This document shows positions 1-7,177 of a stretch of 11,961 nt of DNA, piece after piece (position 1 is the stretch's first letter; the number at the start of each line of letters is the position of its first letter). Location of the stretch: NCBI GenBank assembly GCA_900547585.1, contig URHD01000058.1, positions 1 through 11,961 on the forward strand, read 5' to 3'. This DNA is from an uncultured bacterium (GTDB taxonomy: Bacteria; Cyanobacteriota; Vampirovibrionia; Gastranaerophilales; Gastranaerophilaceae). A model generated the notes under the pieces. The model was given only the letters and a program-made list of their open reading frames with translations, ran no database searches and was not told the origin of the DNA. Made by a program: the position numbers and the translations under genes.

Positions 1-52
1 CACGCTTTATGAAAAAAGCAGAGGTTAAAAAAGGAAAAAAGAAAAAGCATTC

Positions 53-57
53 AGGAG
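53..57 (+). promoter_or_regulatory. Shine-Dalgarno that sets the dnaN start
   Basis: AGGAG lies 5 bases before the ATG at 63. It supports that ATG over the in-frame ATG at 9, which would add 18 lysine-rich residues that sliding clamps do not have. Confidence 0.8.
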
Positions 58-62
58 CAAAA

Positions 63-1184
63 ATGGAATTCACAATCGAAAAAGAACTGCTTTCAACAAA
101 TTTAAAAATCGTTGAAAAAACAACAGTCGCAAGAGGCATTCAACCGGTGCTTTCGAATATTTTAATCGAAGCGTCCGACGACAACTTTATAAAATTTAGT
201 GCAACGGATTTGGATATAAATATTGTTTCAAAAACAGTTGCTTCAGTTAAAGAATCGGGAAAAATTACGCTTCCTGCGAAAAAACTTTCTGAAATCGCAT
301 CAAAAATCAGCAACAAACCCGTTACTTTCGTGCTCGATGTGGCTACAAATGTTGTAAATATCTCCTGCGGAAACGCAAAATTTGAACTAATCGGAATCAG
401 CGCGGACGAATTCCCCGCAATAACAACCGAAGAAGAAATTAAAGACAAAGAATGCACTGAAATCGAGCTTAACCCGCTCCTGAAATCAATTAAACACACT
501 GCTTTTTCAGCTGCAAATTACGAAAACCGCAACATAATCAGCGGTGTTTTCTGTCAGATTTCAAAAGACAACCTCGAAATGGCTGCAACCGACGGAAACA
601 GATTGACAAGAATTATTGAAAAAATTCAAAACGGCTCGGAATCAGAAATCAGCTGCGTAATCCCCTCAAAAACTCTCCAGGAATTTTTGAGAATAGCTGC
701 GCTTCTCGACGACGAAAGCGTCGGTTTGATTATTGAAAAAACAAAAATTATCTTTAAAACTTCCGGCATGATAATGACTTCACGCCTTTTGGAGGGCGAA
801 TATCCGCCTTACAAACAGCTCATCCCGCAAACCTGCGAGAAAAATGCCGTTATAAACCGCGAAGAAATGATTGAAGCCCTTGAAAGGGTTTCTGTAATGG
901 TCAACGAACGCACCAACATCGTGAAATTCATTTTCGGTGAAAATACTCTTTTCTTAAAAGCCGACACCCCCGATGCAGGGCTCGGCGAAGACTCAATCAA
1001 CGCAGAATATAGCGACGAAGAACTCACAATCGCGTTCAATTACAGATACGTTCTCGATTCATTGAAAATTATGGACTCGGAAAAAATTAAAATCGGATTG
1101 GGCGGAAGTCTTTCTGCTACTTTATTCAGACCGGACAGCGAAGACGACTATCTGTGCCTGATAATGCCTATCCAGATTAGATAA
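63..1184 (+). CDS. dnaN: DNA polymerase III subunit beta (sliding clamp)
   Basis: This is the ring-shaped processivity clamp that encircles DNA and tethers DNA polymerase III and other repair and replication proteins. The 373-residue product is close to the usual 365-380. It begins with the family-typical MEFTIEKELL, followed by ARGIQPVLSNILIEA (the 'T.PIL.N.L' region of clamp domain 1). FSAANYENRNIISGVF and ATDGNRL mark domain 2. The protein ends in CLIMPIQIR, matching the conserved 'YLIMPMRL' tail near the client-binding cleft. The start at 63 is chosen for its AGGAG and for family length; the frame stays open upstream to an ATG at 9. No dnaA or recF is visible, although only 62 bases precede the gene. 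A terminator follows immediately, so the gene ends its own transcription unit. Identification is secure. Confidence 0.97.
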   Translation: MEFTIEKELLSTNLKIVEKTTVARGIQPVLSNILIEASDDNFIKFSATDLDINIVSKTVASVKESGKITLPAKKLSEIASKISNKPVTFVLDVATNVVNISCGNAKFELIGISADEFPAITTEEEIKDKECTEIELNPLLKSIKHTAFSAANYENRNIISGVFCQISKDNLEMAATDGNRLTRIIEKIQNGSESEISCVIPSKTLQEFLRIAALLDDESVGLIIEKTKIIFKTSGMIMTSRLLEGEYPPYKQLIPQTCEKNAVINREEMIEALERVSVMVNERTNIVKFIFGENTLFLKADTPDAGLGEDSINAEYSDEELTIAFNYRYVLDSLKIMDSEKIKIGLGGSLSATLFRPDSEDDYLCLIMPIQIR

Positions 1185-1197
1185 TTATAAAAATTTG

Positions 1198-1229
1198 CAG
1201 CCGGAAACCTTATTTTTCGGCTGTTTTTT
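1198..1229 (+). terminator. Rho-independent terminator after dnaN
   Basis: CAGCCG (1198-1203) pairs with CGGCTG (1218-1223). A further four pairs (GAAA with TTTT, one G-T wobble) extend the stem inward, and TTTTTT (1224-1229) follows. It starts 13 bases after the dnaN stop and separates dnaN from thrB. Confidence 0.88.
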
Positions 1230-1239
1230 AGTTTTGGAA

Positions 1240-1245
1240 TATAGT
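1240..1245 (+). promoter_or_regulatory. Possible -10 element for thrB
   Basis: TATAGT lies about 20 bases before the thrB ATG, just after the dnaN terminator. It is one mismatch from TATAAT, but no good -35 is seen at 16-18 bases, where the terminator stem lies. The only support is that thrB needs some promoter after that terminator, unless it is read by read-through. Confidence 0.25.
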
Positions 1246-1265
1246 GAAAGAGATTTGGTAAAAAT

Positions 1266-2195
1266 ATGAAATTCAGTATAAAAGTACCCGCAACAACTGC
1301 AAATTTAGGGCCCGGATTCGACTGCATGGGGCTCGCATTGCCGATTTATAACACAATAACCGTCGAAGAAACGGTTATGCCGGGTACAGGGATTGAGATT
1401 AACATAATCGACGAAACAAACGAAATGGATATCCTCTCAATCCCAACGGATGAAAACAATATCGTCTATAAAGCAATAGAAATGCTCTACAATTCAATCG
1501 GACAAACCCCGAGCGAGCTGAAAATTACCATAAATACGCAAATTCCGGTCGCAAGAGGGCTCGGAAGCTCGGCGTCTGTAATTGTCGGCGGACTCCTTGC
1601 GGCAAATGAGCTTCTCGGGCGCCCTGCGGATGAAGCAGCGCTGCTTTCTATTGCTGCTGAAATCGAAGGGCATCCTGACAACTCCACGCCAGCTATTCTG
1701 GGCGGAGTTATCCTTTCTTCGCTCGAAGAAGACGGTAGCGTTGTTTACAGAAAGCTGAATTTCCCGAAAGATTGGAACATAACCGTTTGCATTCCGGATT
1801 ATGAGCTTGCTACGAACATTGCGCGCTCGGTTATTCCCGATGAAATCCCCATCCGCGATGCACTTTTTAACCTCAAACGCTCGGCAATGCTTATTCAGGC
1901 GATTAACACTGCGGACAAAGAGCTTATGAAATATGCATTGCAGGATAAAATTCACCAGCCATACAGAGAAAAACTTATCCCCGGTTTAAAAGAGATAAAA
2001 GAGGCTTTAAAACATGAGGAAAACGTGCTGGGCGTGGTTTTAAGCGGCGCAGGCCCGTCTGTGCTTATTATTTCTTACGGAAACAATCTGGATAAGATTA
2101 GAAAGACTGTTTCGGATGTTTGGGAGAGTCTCAACGTAAAATCAGACATCCTGACGCTGCCCGTAGAAGAAAACGGCGCTGTTATTGTTGAATAA
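1266..2195 (+). CDS. thrB: Homoserine kinase (GHMP kinase family)
   Basis: ThrB phosphorylates L-homoserine with ATP to O-phosphohomoserine, the penultimate step of threonine synthesis, in the cytoplasm. The 309-residue length fits the family. The N-terminus reads VPATTANLGPGFDCMG, the usual ThrB opening. PVARGLGSSASVIVGG (about residues 94-109) is the GHMP phosphate-binding loop. EGHPDNSTPAILGG (about 134-147) is the typical homoserine kinase substrate region. VVLSGAGPSVLIIS (about 257-270) is the third GHMP motif. The start is set by the conserved N-terminus; the preceding Shine-Dalgarno is poor (a purine-rich AAAGAGA about 13 bases upstream). No other threonine gene lies nearby, so here thrB is a single-gene unit between two terminators. 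Other GHMP kinases are less likely given the HPDN segment and the N-terminus. Confidence 0.95.
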   Translation: MKFSIKVPATTANLGPGFDCMGLALPIYNTITVEETVMPGTGIEINIIDETNEMDILSIPTDENNIVYKAIEMLYNSIGQTPSELKITINTQIPVARGLGSSASVIVGGLLAANELLGRPADEAALLSIAAEIEGHPDNSTPAILGGVILSSLEEDGSVVYRKLNFPKDWNITVCIPDYELATNIARSVIPDEIPIRDALFNLKRSAMLIQAINTADKELMKYALQDKIHQPYREKLIPGLKEIKEALKHEENVLGVVLSGAGPSVLIISYGNNLDKIRKTVSDVWESLNVKSDILTLPVEENGAVIVE

Positions 2196-2206
2196 ATAAA
2201 AAAAAT

Positions 2207-2226
2207 GGGCAAAGCTCAATTTGCCC
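2207..2226 (+). terminator. First hairpin downstream of thrB
   Basis: GGGCAAA (2207-2213) and TTTGCCC (2220-2226) form a perfect 7-bp stem with a 6-base loop, 11 bases after the thrB stop. It lacks a T-run of its own. It may be an RNA-stabilising hairpin or the first half of a tandem terminator with 2243-2270. Confidence 0.55.
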
Positions 2227-2242
2227 TGGATTGAATTAGTTG

Positions 2243-2270
2243 AAAAAAGGGTTTCTAACCCCCTTTTTTT
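2243..2270 (+). terminator. Rho-independent terminator of thrB
   Basis: AAAAAAGGG (2243-2251) faces CCCTTTTTT (2261-2269) within a 7-T run. GGGTT can alternatively pair with AACCC. Symmetry of the A- and T-tracts means it could act on both strands. Confidence 0.8.
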
Positions 2271-2313
2271 GCTGCATGTTTTTTTACAACCTCTATTTTT
2301 AATAGTGTTAAAT

Positions 2314-2324
2314 TTTGTTACAAA
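2314..2324. promoter_or_regulatory. Short dyad in an AT-rich promoter region
   Basis: TTTGT-T-ACAAA is an 11-base dyad about 28 bases before the ATG at 2352. TTGTTA inside it could act as a -35, and the TATAAA/TATATT run at 2335-2347 could hold a -10, but the spacings (14 or 21) are poor. It would be a plausible autoregulatory operator for the downstream HTH protein. This is inference from position only. Confidence 0.25.
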
Positions 2325-2351
2325 TTTATTGGTTTATAAAATATATTATAT

Positions 2352-2612
2352 ATGACAACACCCAGAATAACAACTGTGTACAATAAAAAAGTTACAATTA
2401 ACTACATGATAAAAAATAATTTGTCAACAATAATGGGTTCCAAACGTATCCGCATAGCCGAAGTTGCAAGAATTAGCGGGCTTGGTTATGACACTGTTTT
2501 TAATATCTACCACGACAAAAGCAAGGGGATAGATTTTAAAACTCTGGACAAATTATGCTGGGCGCTGGAATGCACGCCAAATGACCTCTTTTCCTATATA
2601 CCCGACGCCTAA
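2352..2612 (+). CDS. Small Cro/C1-type helix-turn-helix regulator (HTH_26/YozG-like)
   Basis: An 86-residue product made almost entirely of one helix-turn-helix domain of the lambda Cro/C1 class. From residue 19 it reads MIKNNLSTIM, then IAEVARISGLGYDTVFNIY (helices 2-3 with the recognition helix), then SKGIDFKTLDKLCWALEC and a terminal PNDLFSYIPD. That ending is the signature of the standalone 'HTH_26' family of roughly 65-75 residues. Such proteins are cytoplasmic DNA-binding repressors or phage/plasmid-type regulators; the target cannot be told. The start is uncertain: ATG at 2352 gives an 18-residue extension, ATG at 2406 matches the family start, and neither has a clear Shine-Dalgarno. 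A short dyad lies just upstream. It converges on the hydrogenase operon but there is no evidence that it controls it. Confidence 0.85.
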   Translation: MTTPRITTVYNKKVTINYMIKNNLSTIMGSKRIRIAEVARISGLGYDTVFNIYHDKSKGIDFKTLDKLCWALECTPNDLFSYIPDA

Positions 2613-2657
2613 ACTCTCTTGCTTACGCTGGCTGAGTTTAGCTTGATTCTCTTTTTT
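2610..2657 (+). terminator. Weak hairpin/T-run over the end of the HTH gene
   Basis: TAAACTC (2610-2616, including the stop codon) pairs with GAGTTTA (2634-2640). The 17-base interior is mostly unpaired, and six T's come 11 bases later (2652-2657). The distance to the T-run makes terminator function doubtful. Confidence 0.3.
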
Positions 2658-2710
2658 AATAGCCCCTTACTCATTTTTCTAATGTTCGCACAGCTCACAT
2701 TGAAAAATGT

Positions 2711-2736
2711 CCCTCTAGCGTCTGCGCTGGCGAGGG
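2711..2736. repeat. Imperfect palindrome in the intergenic region
   Basis: CCCTC (2711-2715) pairs with GAGGG (2732-2736), and AGCG (2717-2720) with CGCT (2725-2728) around a TCTG loop: 9 pairs with a 1x3 internal loop. It is GC-rich for its surroundings. It could be a REP-type repeat or part of an untranslated RNA; its copy number elsewhere is unknown. Confidence 0.45.
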
Positions 2737-2745
2737 TGGATAGTG

Positions 2746-2772
2746 AAAGAGGCGCTTTTTGGGCGCCTCTTT
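2746..2772. terminator. Strong hairpin between converging units
   Basis: AAAGAGGCGC (2746-2755) and GCGCCTCTTT (2763-2772) form a perfect 10-bp stem with a 7-base loop. On the + strand it is followed by GTTATTTTAT. It lies 22 bases past the hydA stop on the other strand, so it probably terminates both directions, more convincingly for + transcription. Confidence 0.75.
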
Positions 2773-2794
2773 GTTATTTTATATGGATTGCAGA

Positions 2795-4567
2795 CTATTT
2801 TTTGACCAAATCCCTGTAAGAATTCGCGAATAAATCCGCATAAGTCGTGTGCAGCAGCTCATGAGCCTTGTGCGAGCCCGGAGCCTGCAAAAATTCGGCG
2901 TAAAGCTTCTTGATTTCGCTGTTCTGGTGCGAACGGCGCACGGGAAGCTCTCTGTCTTCCTTGTAAAGCCCTTCTGCGCGCTGCTCTTTGACTTTTGAAT
3001 CTTCGCAGCTTCTCGGTTGACCGCCCCCGTTAACGCATCCGCCCGGGCAAGCCATTACCTCGAGCATTTGGAAGTCAGCCGTGCCGTTTTTGATTGCCTG
3101 AATGGATTTTTCAGCCTCTTTCAGCGTAGAAACAACACGGACTTTGACTTTTGTGCCTTTTACATCAAGCTCGACGTCTTTTGTGCGTGAATTTTTATCA
3201 ACACCGCGCATAGGCTTGATATCAACGTCTTGCAGCTCTTCACCGGTTACGAATTCGTAAGCTGTTCTTACGGCTGCTTCCGCAACCCCGCCTGACGCCC
3301 CGAAAATCGTTCCTGCGCCTGAATATTCGCCGAACGGTGAGTCTGGTTTTGAGGGTTCAAGCGATTTGAAGTCGATTCCGGCGGATTTTATCATTTTTCC
3401 GAGTTCTTTTGTTGTCATTACGACATCGGTTTCGCCGAAAAGCTGATAACGCTTGGCTTCGACCTTTTTCGCCGTGCAGGGCATTATTGAAACAACAACC
3501 GTGTTTTCTTTTGTAAATCCGTCAAAATATTTAGGAACAAGCTCTTTCAAAACCGGCGAAAGCATCCCCTGAGGCGATTTGCAGCTCGAAAGATGGTTCA
3601 GCATGTCAGGGTGCTGGGTTTCCATGTATCTGACCCACGCTGGGCAGCAGGAAGTGAACAACGGCAGGTTTTCACCTGATTTCAGCCTTTGTACGAACTC
3701 ATAAGCCTCTTCCATAATCGTCAAATCAGCTGAAAAATTCGTGTCAAAGACCAAATCAAAGCCGATTTCTCTCAATGCCGAATCAATGAGCCCGATTGTG
3801 TTTTCACCTGGTTCAAGCCCGAACATTTCGCCCAGAGCGACCCTTACTGACGGCGCAATCTGCGCTACGACTTTCTTTTCGGGGTTTGTAACTAGCGACC
3901 AGACGTTGTTTACTTCGGATTTGATAGTCAAAGCGCCCGTCGGGCAGACCGCCTGACATTGACCGCAGAAAACACAGTCAACTTTTGAAAGCGGCATTCC
4001 TGCCATCGGCTGAATAACCGTATTTGAGCCCCTGTTTGCGAATCCGAGCACCGAATGACCCTGAAACTCCGAGCAAGCCCTTACGCATGCGCCGCAAAGG
4101 ATACATTTGTTCGGGTCGCGCACGAGTGAGGGATTTGAATCGTCGATTGGCAGAAAATCTTCTTTTTTCTTCTGTACGAATCTTGAAACGTCCTTGATTC
4201 CGTATTCTTCTGCGTATTTTTGGAGTTCGCAGTCGCCTGATTTTTCGCAGGTCGTGCATTCGCGGTCGTGGTTCGCCAAAAGCAGCTCCAGAACCGTTTT
4301 TCTGATTCTGCGGGTTCTTTCGGTGTTTGTTTTGACTTTGATATTTGCTTCGGGCGGCATTGTGCAGGATGAATTTATCAAAGTTCTGCCGTTGGGGTAT
4401 TCGACCTCCACAACGCACATTCTGCAAGCGCCGAACTGGGTCAAATCAGGTCTGTAGCAAAATGTCGGCACTGAAAATCCCGCTTTTTTGATAACTTCCA
4501 AAAGATTGGGCTCGTCAGTGAACTCAACCGTTTTTCCGTTTACTGTAAGTGTTTTTTTATCGCTCAT
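2795..4567 (-). CDS. hydA: NADH-dependent [FeFe] hydrogenase, catalytic subunit A
   Basis: Catalytic subunit that makes or oxidises H2 at the H-cluster; with HydB and HydC it forms a soluble complex using NADH and, in electron-confurcating members, reduced ferredoxin. The 590 residues run: [2Fe-2S] domain (C37, C48, C51, C68), His-ligated [4Fe-4S] (H100, C104, C107, C113), two [4Fe-4S] in a ferredoxin fold (C155/158/161/165 and C198/201/204/208), then the H-cluster domain. All three signatures are intact: TSCCPAW (C307/C308), MPCTAKK (C364) and MACPGGCVNGGGQP (C507, C511). This argues for an active enzyme, not a sensory homologue. The tail is the small-subunit-like region ending in HELLHTTYADLF. 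It lacks the extra C-terminal [2Fe-2S] domain of Thermotoga HydA. The start is the ATG with AAGGA 8 bases upstream; a longer frame adds 16 basic residues without support. Confidence 0.96.
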   Translation of the reverse strand: MSDKKTLTVNGKTVEFTDEPNLLEVIKKAGFSVPTFCYRPDLTQFGACRMCVVEVEYPNGRTLINSSCTMPPEANIKVKTNTERTRRIRKTVLELLLANHDRECTTCEKSGDCELQKYAEEYGIKDVSRFVQKKKEDFLPIDDSNPSLVRDPNKCILCGACVRACSEFQGHSVLGFANRGSNTVIQPMAGMPLSKVDCVFCGQCQAVCPTGALTIKSEVNNVWSLVTNPEKKVVAQIAPSVRVALGEMFGLEPGENTIGLIDSALREIGFDLVFDTNFSADLTIMEEAYEFVQRLKSGENLPLFTSCCPAWVRYMETQHPDMLNHLSSCKSPQGMLSPVLKELVPKYFDGFTKENTVVVSIMPCTAKKVEAKRYQLFGETDVVMTTKELGKMIKSAGIDFKSLEPSKPDSPFGEYSGAGTIFGASGGVAEAAVRTAYEFVTGEELQDVDIKPMRGVDKNSRTKDVELDVKGTKVKVRVVSTLKEAEKSIQAIKNGTADFQMLEVMACPGGCVNGGGQPRSCEDSKVKEQRAEGLYKEDRELPVRRSHQNSEIKKLYAEFLQAPGSHKAHELLHTTYADLFANSYRDLVKK

Positions 4568-4575
4568 TATTTTAA

Positions 4576-4580
4576 TCCTT
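4576..4580 (-). promoter_or_regulatory. Shine-Dalgarno that sets the hydA start
   Basis: AAGGA (read on the - strand) is 8 bases before the ATG at 4567. It favours that start over the in-frame ATG at 4615, which sits beside a GGCT/AGCC mini-hairpin. Confidence 0.75.
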
Positions 4581-4630
4581 ATTTTTTTGTAGATATTGGG
4601 CTTTTTTAGCCTCATAGTCAGTTATTATTT

Positions 4631-4729
4631 TGTCATGCTGAACTTGTTTCAGCATCTCGCCAACATGTAAAGTGAGCTTATAGCCGCTTGATACCAATGG
4701 TTAGACCCTGAAACAAGTTCAGGGTGACA
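4631..4729. repeat. Inverted pair of REP-like palindromes between hydB and hydA
   Basis: Two palindromes share the core CTGAAACAAGTTCAG in opposite orientation. The first has ATGCTGAA (4635-4642) and TTCAGCAT (4648-4655) around a 5-base loop. The second has ACCCTGAA (4705-4712) and TTCAGGGT (4718-4725) around the complementary 5-base loop. The outermost bases are TGTCA (4631-4635) and TGACA (4725-4729), so the whole 99-base unit is itself an inverted repeat. The two stems differ at their bases yet remain fully paired, which points to selection for the fold. From memory, 'CTGAACTTGTTTCAG' palindromes recur in intergenic DNA of many bacteria. No T-run follows either stem, so they are not typical terminators, but they could stabilise hydCB mRNA or weaken hydA expression. 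Confidence 0.8.
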
Positions 4730-4739
4730 TCCTGATGTT

Positions 4740-6596
4740 TTATGACTGCTTAATCGCCTTAAACGGACAAGATTTCAGGCAGGCGCCGCATTTTATGCAC
4801 TTTTCCTGATTAATCTTGAACGGTGAGCGGACTTCGCCCTCGATTGCGCCGACAGGGCAGTTTCTTGCGCATTTTGAACAGCCTTTGCACAGTTCAGGGT
4901 CGATTGTGATTGTTTTCATCGCCGAACATACGCCTGCGGGGCATTTTTTGTCTTTTATGTGTGCAATGTACTCATCCCTGAAGTATTTCAAGGTCGAAAG
5001 TACGGGATTTGGCGCTGTTTTTCCGAGCCCGCACAAAGAGCCGTCTTTTACTGCCATTGCGAGTTCTTCAAGCGTGTCCAAATCTTTCATTTCGCCTTTT
5101 CCTTTTACTATTTTTTCAAGGATTTTCAGCATATTTTTTGTGCCCTCGCGGCAAGGAACGCACTTTCCGCAGGATTCATGCTGGGTGAAATTCATGAAAA
5201 ACCTTGCAACTTCAACAATGCAGGTGTCTTCGTTCATGACAACGAGCCCGCCCGAGCCGACCATTGCGCCTGCTGCGATAAGATTGTCGTAATCCATGGG
5301 CAAATCAAGGTGTTCTTCGGTCAAACAGCCGCCCGAAGGGCCGCCGATTTGAACAGCTTTGAATTTTTTGCCGTTTCTGATGCCGCCGCCGATATCGAAA
5401 ACGATTTCGCGCAGTGTCGTGCCCATCGGAACCTCAATAAGCCCCGTATTGTTTACTTCGCCGGTGAGAGCAAAGGTTTTTGTGCCTTTTGAGCGCTCTG
5501 TGCCCATTGAGCTGAACCAGCTTGCGCCTTTCAGGATGATGGGGGGAACATTTGCAAGAGTTTCAACGTTGTTGATAAGCGTCGGACGTCCGAAAAGCCC
5601 TTTGTTCGCAGGGAACGGCGGTTTCGGGCGGGGCATGCCGCGTTCGCCCTCAATTGAGGCGATAAGCGCGGTTTCTTCGCCGCAAACGAACGCTCCGGCG
5701 CCCTCTTTGATATGGATTTCAAAGTTAAAATCCGAACCCATAATGTTTTTGCCGAGATAACCGGCTTCTTCCGCGTCTTTTATGGCTTTTCTGAGGCGTT
5801 TGATGGCGAGCGGGTATTCTGCGCGAACGTAGATGTAAGCTTCATCAGCGCCTATTGCAAAACCTGCGATTGCCATGCCCTCGAGGAGCTTGTGCGGGTC
5901 GCCCTCCATGACGCTTCTGTCCATAAATGCGCCCGGGTCGCCCTCGTCGCCGTTACATACAACATATGATTTTCCGCCGCGGTTTGCTGCGGTAAATTTC
6001 CATTTTGTACCTGTCGGGAACCCGCCGCCGCCGCGTCCGCGCAGACCGGAGTCTTCAATCTCTTTTATTACCCAATCCGGGTCGTTTTTTTCAAGAACTT
6101 TATGCAAAGCAGCATATCCATCCATTGCAATTGATTCTTCGAGCGATTCAGCGTTGATATTTCCGCAGTTTGCAAGCGAAGTTCTTGTTTGTTTTGCGTA
6201 AAAACCGATATCTTCGTTTTTGTGAACGTGCTCCTGCGTTTTCGGGTCAACGTAGAGAAGTCTTTCTACAGGTTTTCCGTTTTTTATGTGAGATTCGACG
6301 ATTTCTTCAACATCGTCGGGTTTTACTTTTACGTAGCTGATATTCAGGTCGGGAATAACCACCAGAACGCCTTTTTCACAAAAACCGTGGCAGCCCGTTG
6401 GCACTGTTGTCATTTTTTCGTGGTGCGGGAGGGTTCCGACGTTTACGCCGAGTTTTTTGAACCGTTCGATTACCTCGAGCGAGCCGTTAGCCACGCAGCC
6501 GGTTCCTGAGCATACCAGAACGCGCAAACCCTGTGATTTTATATGTTCGAGCGCTTTTTCGCGTTCTTTTTCTATATTAATTAATGTTTTTGTCAT
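4740..6596 (-). CDS. hydB: NADH-dependent [FeFe] hydrogenase, flavoprotein subunit B (NuoF-like)
   Basis: HydB carries FMN, binds NAD(H) and passes electrons to the catalytic subunit; it is homologous to NuoF of complex I. The 618 residues show an N-terminal thioredoxin-like [2Fe-2S] domain (C29, C34, C69, C73). The NuoF core follows, with GLRGRGGGGFPTG (about 184-196, NADH/FMN binding), NGDEGDPGAFMDRSVMEGDP (about 215-234) and GAGAFVCGEETALI (about 299-312). A [4Fe-4S] site follows (ESCGKCVPC: C476, C479, C482, plus C522). The C-terminal 2x[4Fe-4S] ferredoxin domain has C570/573/576/580 and C600/603/606/610. This domain set is the HydB form of trimeric hydrogenases and of some NADP-reducing or formate dehydrogenase complexes; the adjacent hydA decides. 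The start overlaps the hydC stop by one base, with GAGGG 6 bases upstream, suggesting coupled translation. Confidence 0.96.
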   Translation of the reverse strand: MTKTLINIEKEREKALEHIKSQGLRVLVCSGTGCVANGSLEVIERFKKLGVNVGTLPHHEKMTTVPTGCHGFCEKGVLVVIPDLNISYVKVKPDDVEEIVESHIKNGKPVERLLYVDPKTQEHVHKNEDIGFYAKQTRTSLANCGNINAESLEESIAMDGYAALHKVLEKNDPDWVIKEIEDSGLRGRGGGGFPTGTKWKFTAANRGGKSYVVCNGDEGDPGAFMDRSVMEGDPHKLLEGMAIAGFAIGADEAYIYVRAEYPLAIKRLRKAIKDAEEAGYLGKNIMGSDFNFEIHIKEGAGAFVCGEETALIASIEGERGMPRPKPPFPANKGLFGRPTLINNVETLANVPPIILKGASWFSSMGTERSKGTKTFALTGEVNNTGLIEVPMGTTLREIVFDIGGGIRNGKKFKAVQIGGPSGGCLTEEHLDLPMDYDNLIAAGAMVGSGGLVVMNEDTCIVEVARFFMNFTQHESCGKCVPCREGTKNMLKILEKIVKGKGEMKDLDTLEELAMAVKDGSLCGLGKTAPNPVLSTLKYFRDEYIAHIKDKKCPAGVCSAMKTITIDPELCKGCSKCARNCPVGAIEGEVRSPFKINQEKCIKCGACLKSCPFKAIKQS

Positions 6597-7108
6597 TATG
6601 CACCCTCGCTCTCTTTTTTGTCTTCGTGGATAATCGTGTCAATAACGATTTTTATTGCGTCAGAGGTCATTTGAGGGTAAACTTTTTCGTTTATCACTAC
6701 AACCGGTGCCAATCCGCATGCGCCTAAGCAGCTGACTGTTTCGAGCGAGAAAAGTCCGTCAACAGTGGTCGATGATCCGTCTTGAAGTTTCAAAGAGGCT
6801 TTTATTGCGTCCAGAACGGGCATTGAGCCTCTAACGTGGCAAGCTGTGCCGTCGCAGACTTTGATTTCGTACTTGCCTTTTGGTTCAAGGCTAAACTGCG
6901 CGTAGAAAGTAGCCACGCCATAGACGGTTGCGGGCGAAAGACCCTCCATTTTTGTTCCGATGTAAGTCATAACATCCTGAGGCAGGTATCGGAAGACTTC
7001 CTGCACTTTTTGTAAGATAGCGATGAGATTTGACTTTTTGTAGCCGTAAGATTCCATTATGGAATCAACTTTTTCGTAGTCGAACCCCGCTTGAGCCGTT
7101 GAACTCAT
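6596..7108 (-). CDS. hydC: NADH-dependent [FeFe] hydrogenase, subunit C (NuoE-like)
   Basis: The small electron-transfer subunit, homologous to NuoE, holds one [2Fe-2S] cluster next to the flavin of HydB. The 170 residues fit the family (about 150-170). A helical N-terminal region includes LIAILQKVQEVFRYLPQDV and is followed by GLSPATVYGVATFYAQF. The thioredoxin-like domain has the four cluster cysteines: CDGTAC (C85, C90) and CLGAC (C127, C131). The ATG at 7108 is chosen because a good AGGAG lies 5 bases upstream; the in-frame ATG at 7150 would add 14 residues without one. It is first in hydC-hydB-hydA, the order known from other bifurcating-type hydrogenases. A promoter and a Rex-like dyad lie upstream. 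Confidence 0.95.
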   Translation of the reverse strand: MSSTAQAGFDYEKVDSIMESYGYKKSNLIAILQKVQEVFRYLPQDVMTYIGTKMEGLSPATVYGVATFYAQFSLEPKGKYEIKVCDGTACHVRGSMPVLDAIKASLKLQDGSSTTVDGLFSLETVSCLGACGLAPVVVINEKVYPQMTSDAIKIVIDTIIHEDKKESEGA

Positions 7109-7113
7109 TATTT

Positions 7114-7118
7114 CTCCT
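7114..7118 (-). promoter_or_regulatory. Shine-Dalgarno that sets the hydC start
   Basis: AGGAG on the - strand, 5 bases before the ATG at 7108, within AAAAAAGGAGAAATA. It decides the start against the in-frame ATG at 7150. Confidence 0.85.
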
Positions 7119-7177
7119 TTTTTACCATAAGTTACCATTTTAGTCTGCAATGTTGTTTGTCACAATTTTTAGACCAT

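Noticed and set aside
2619..2819. 66-codon + strand frame starting with TTG
   Set aside because: It runs through a 10-bp terminator stem and into the hydA 3' end, has no ribosome binding site, and its product resembles no known protein.
4568..4615. Longer HydA starting at the ATG at 4615
   Set aside because: It adds 16 basic residues absent from the family, while the internal ATG has AAGGA at 8 bases and gives the standard N-terminus.
4631..4729. REP-like palindromes as a Rho-independent terminator of hydB
   Set aside because: Neither stem is followed by a T-run on the - strand, and their mirrored arrangement is that of a repeat doublet.
7109..7150. Longer HydC starting at the ATG at 7150
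   Set aside because: It adds 14 residues without a ribosome binding site, and the AGGAG before 7108 would lie inside the coding sequence.
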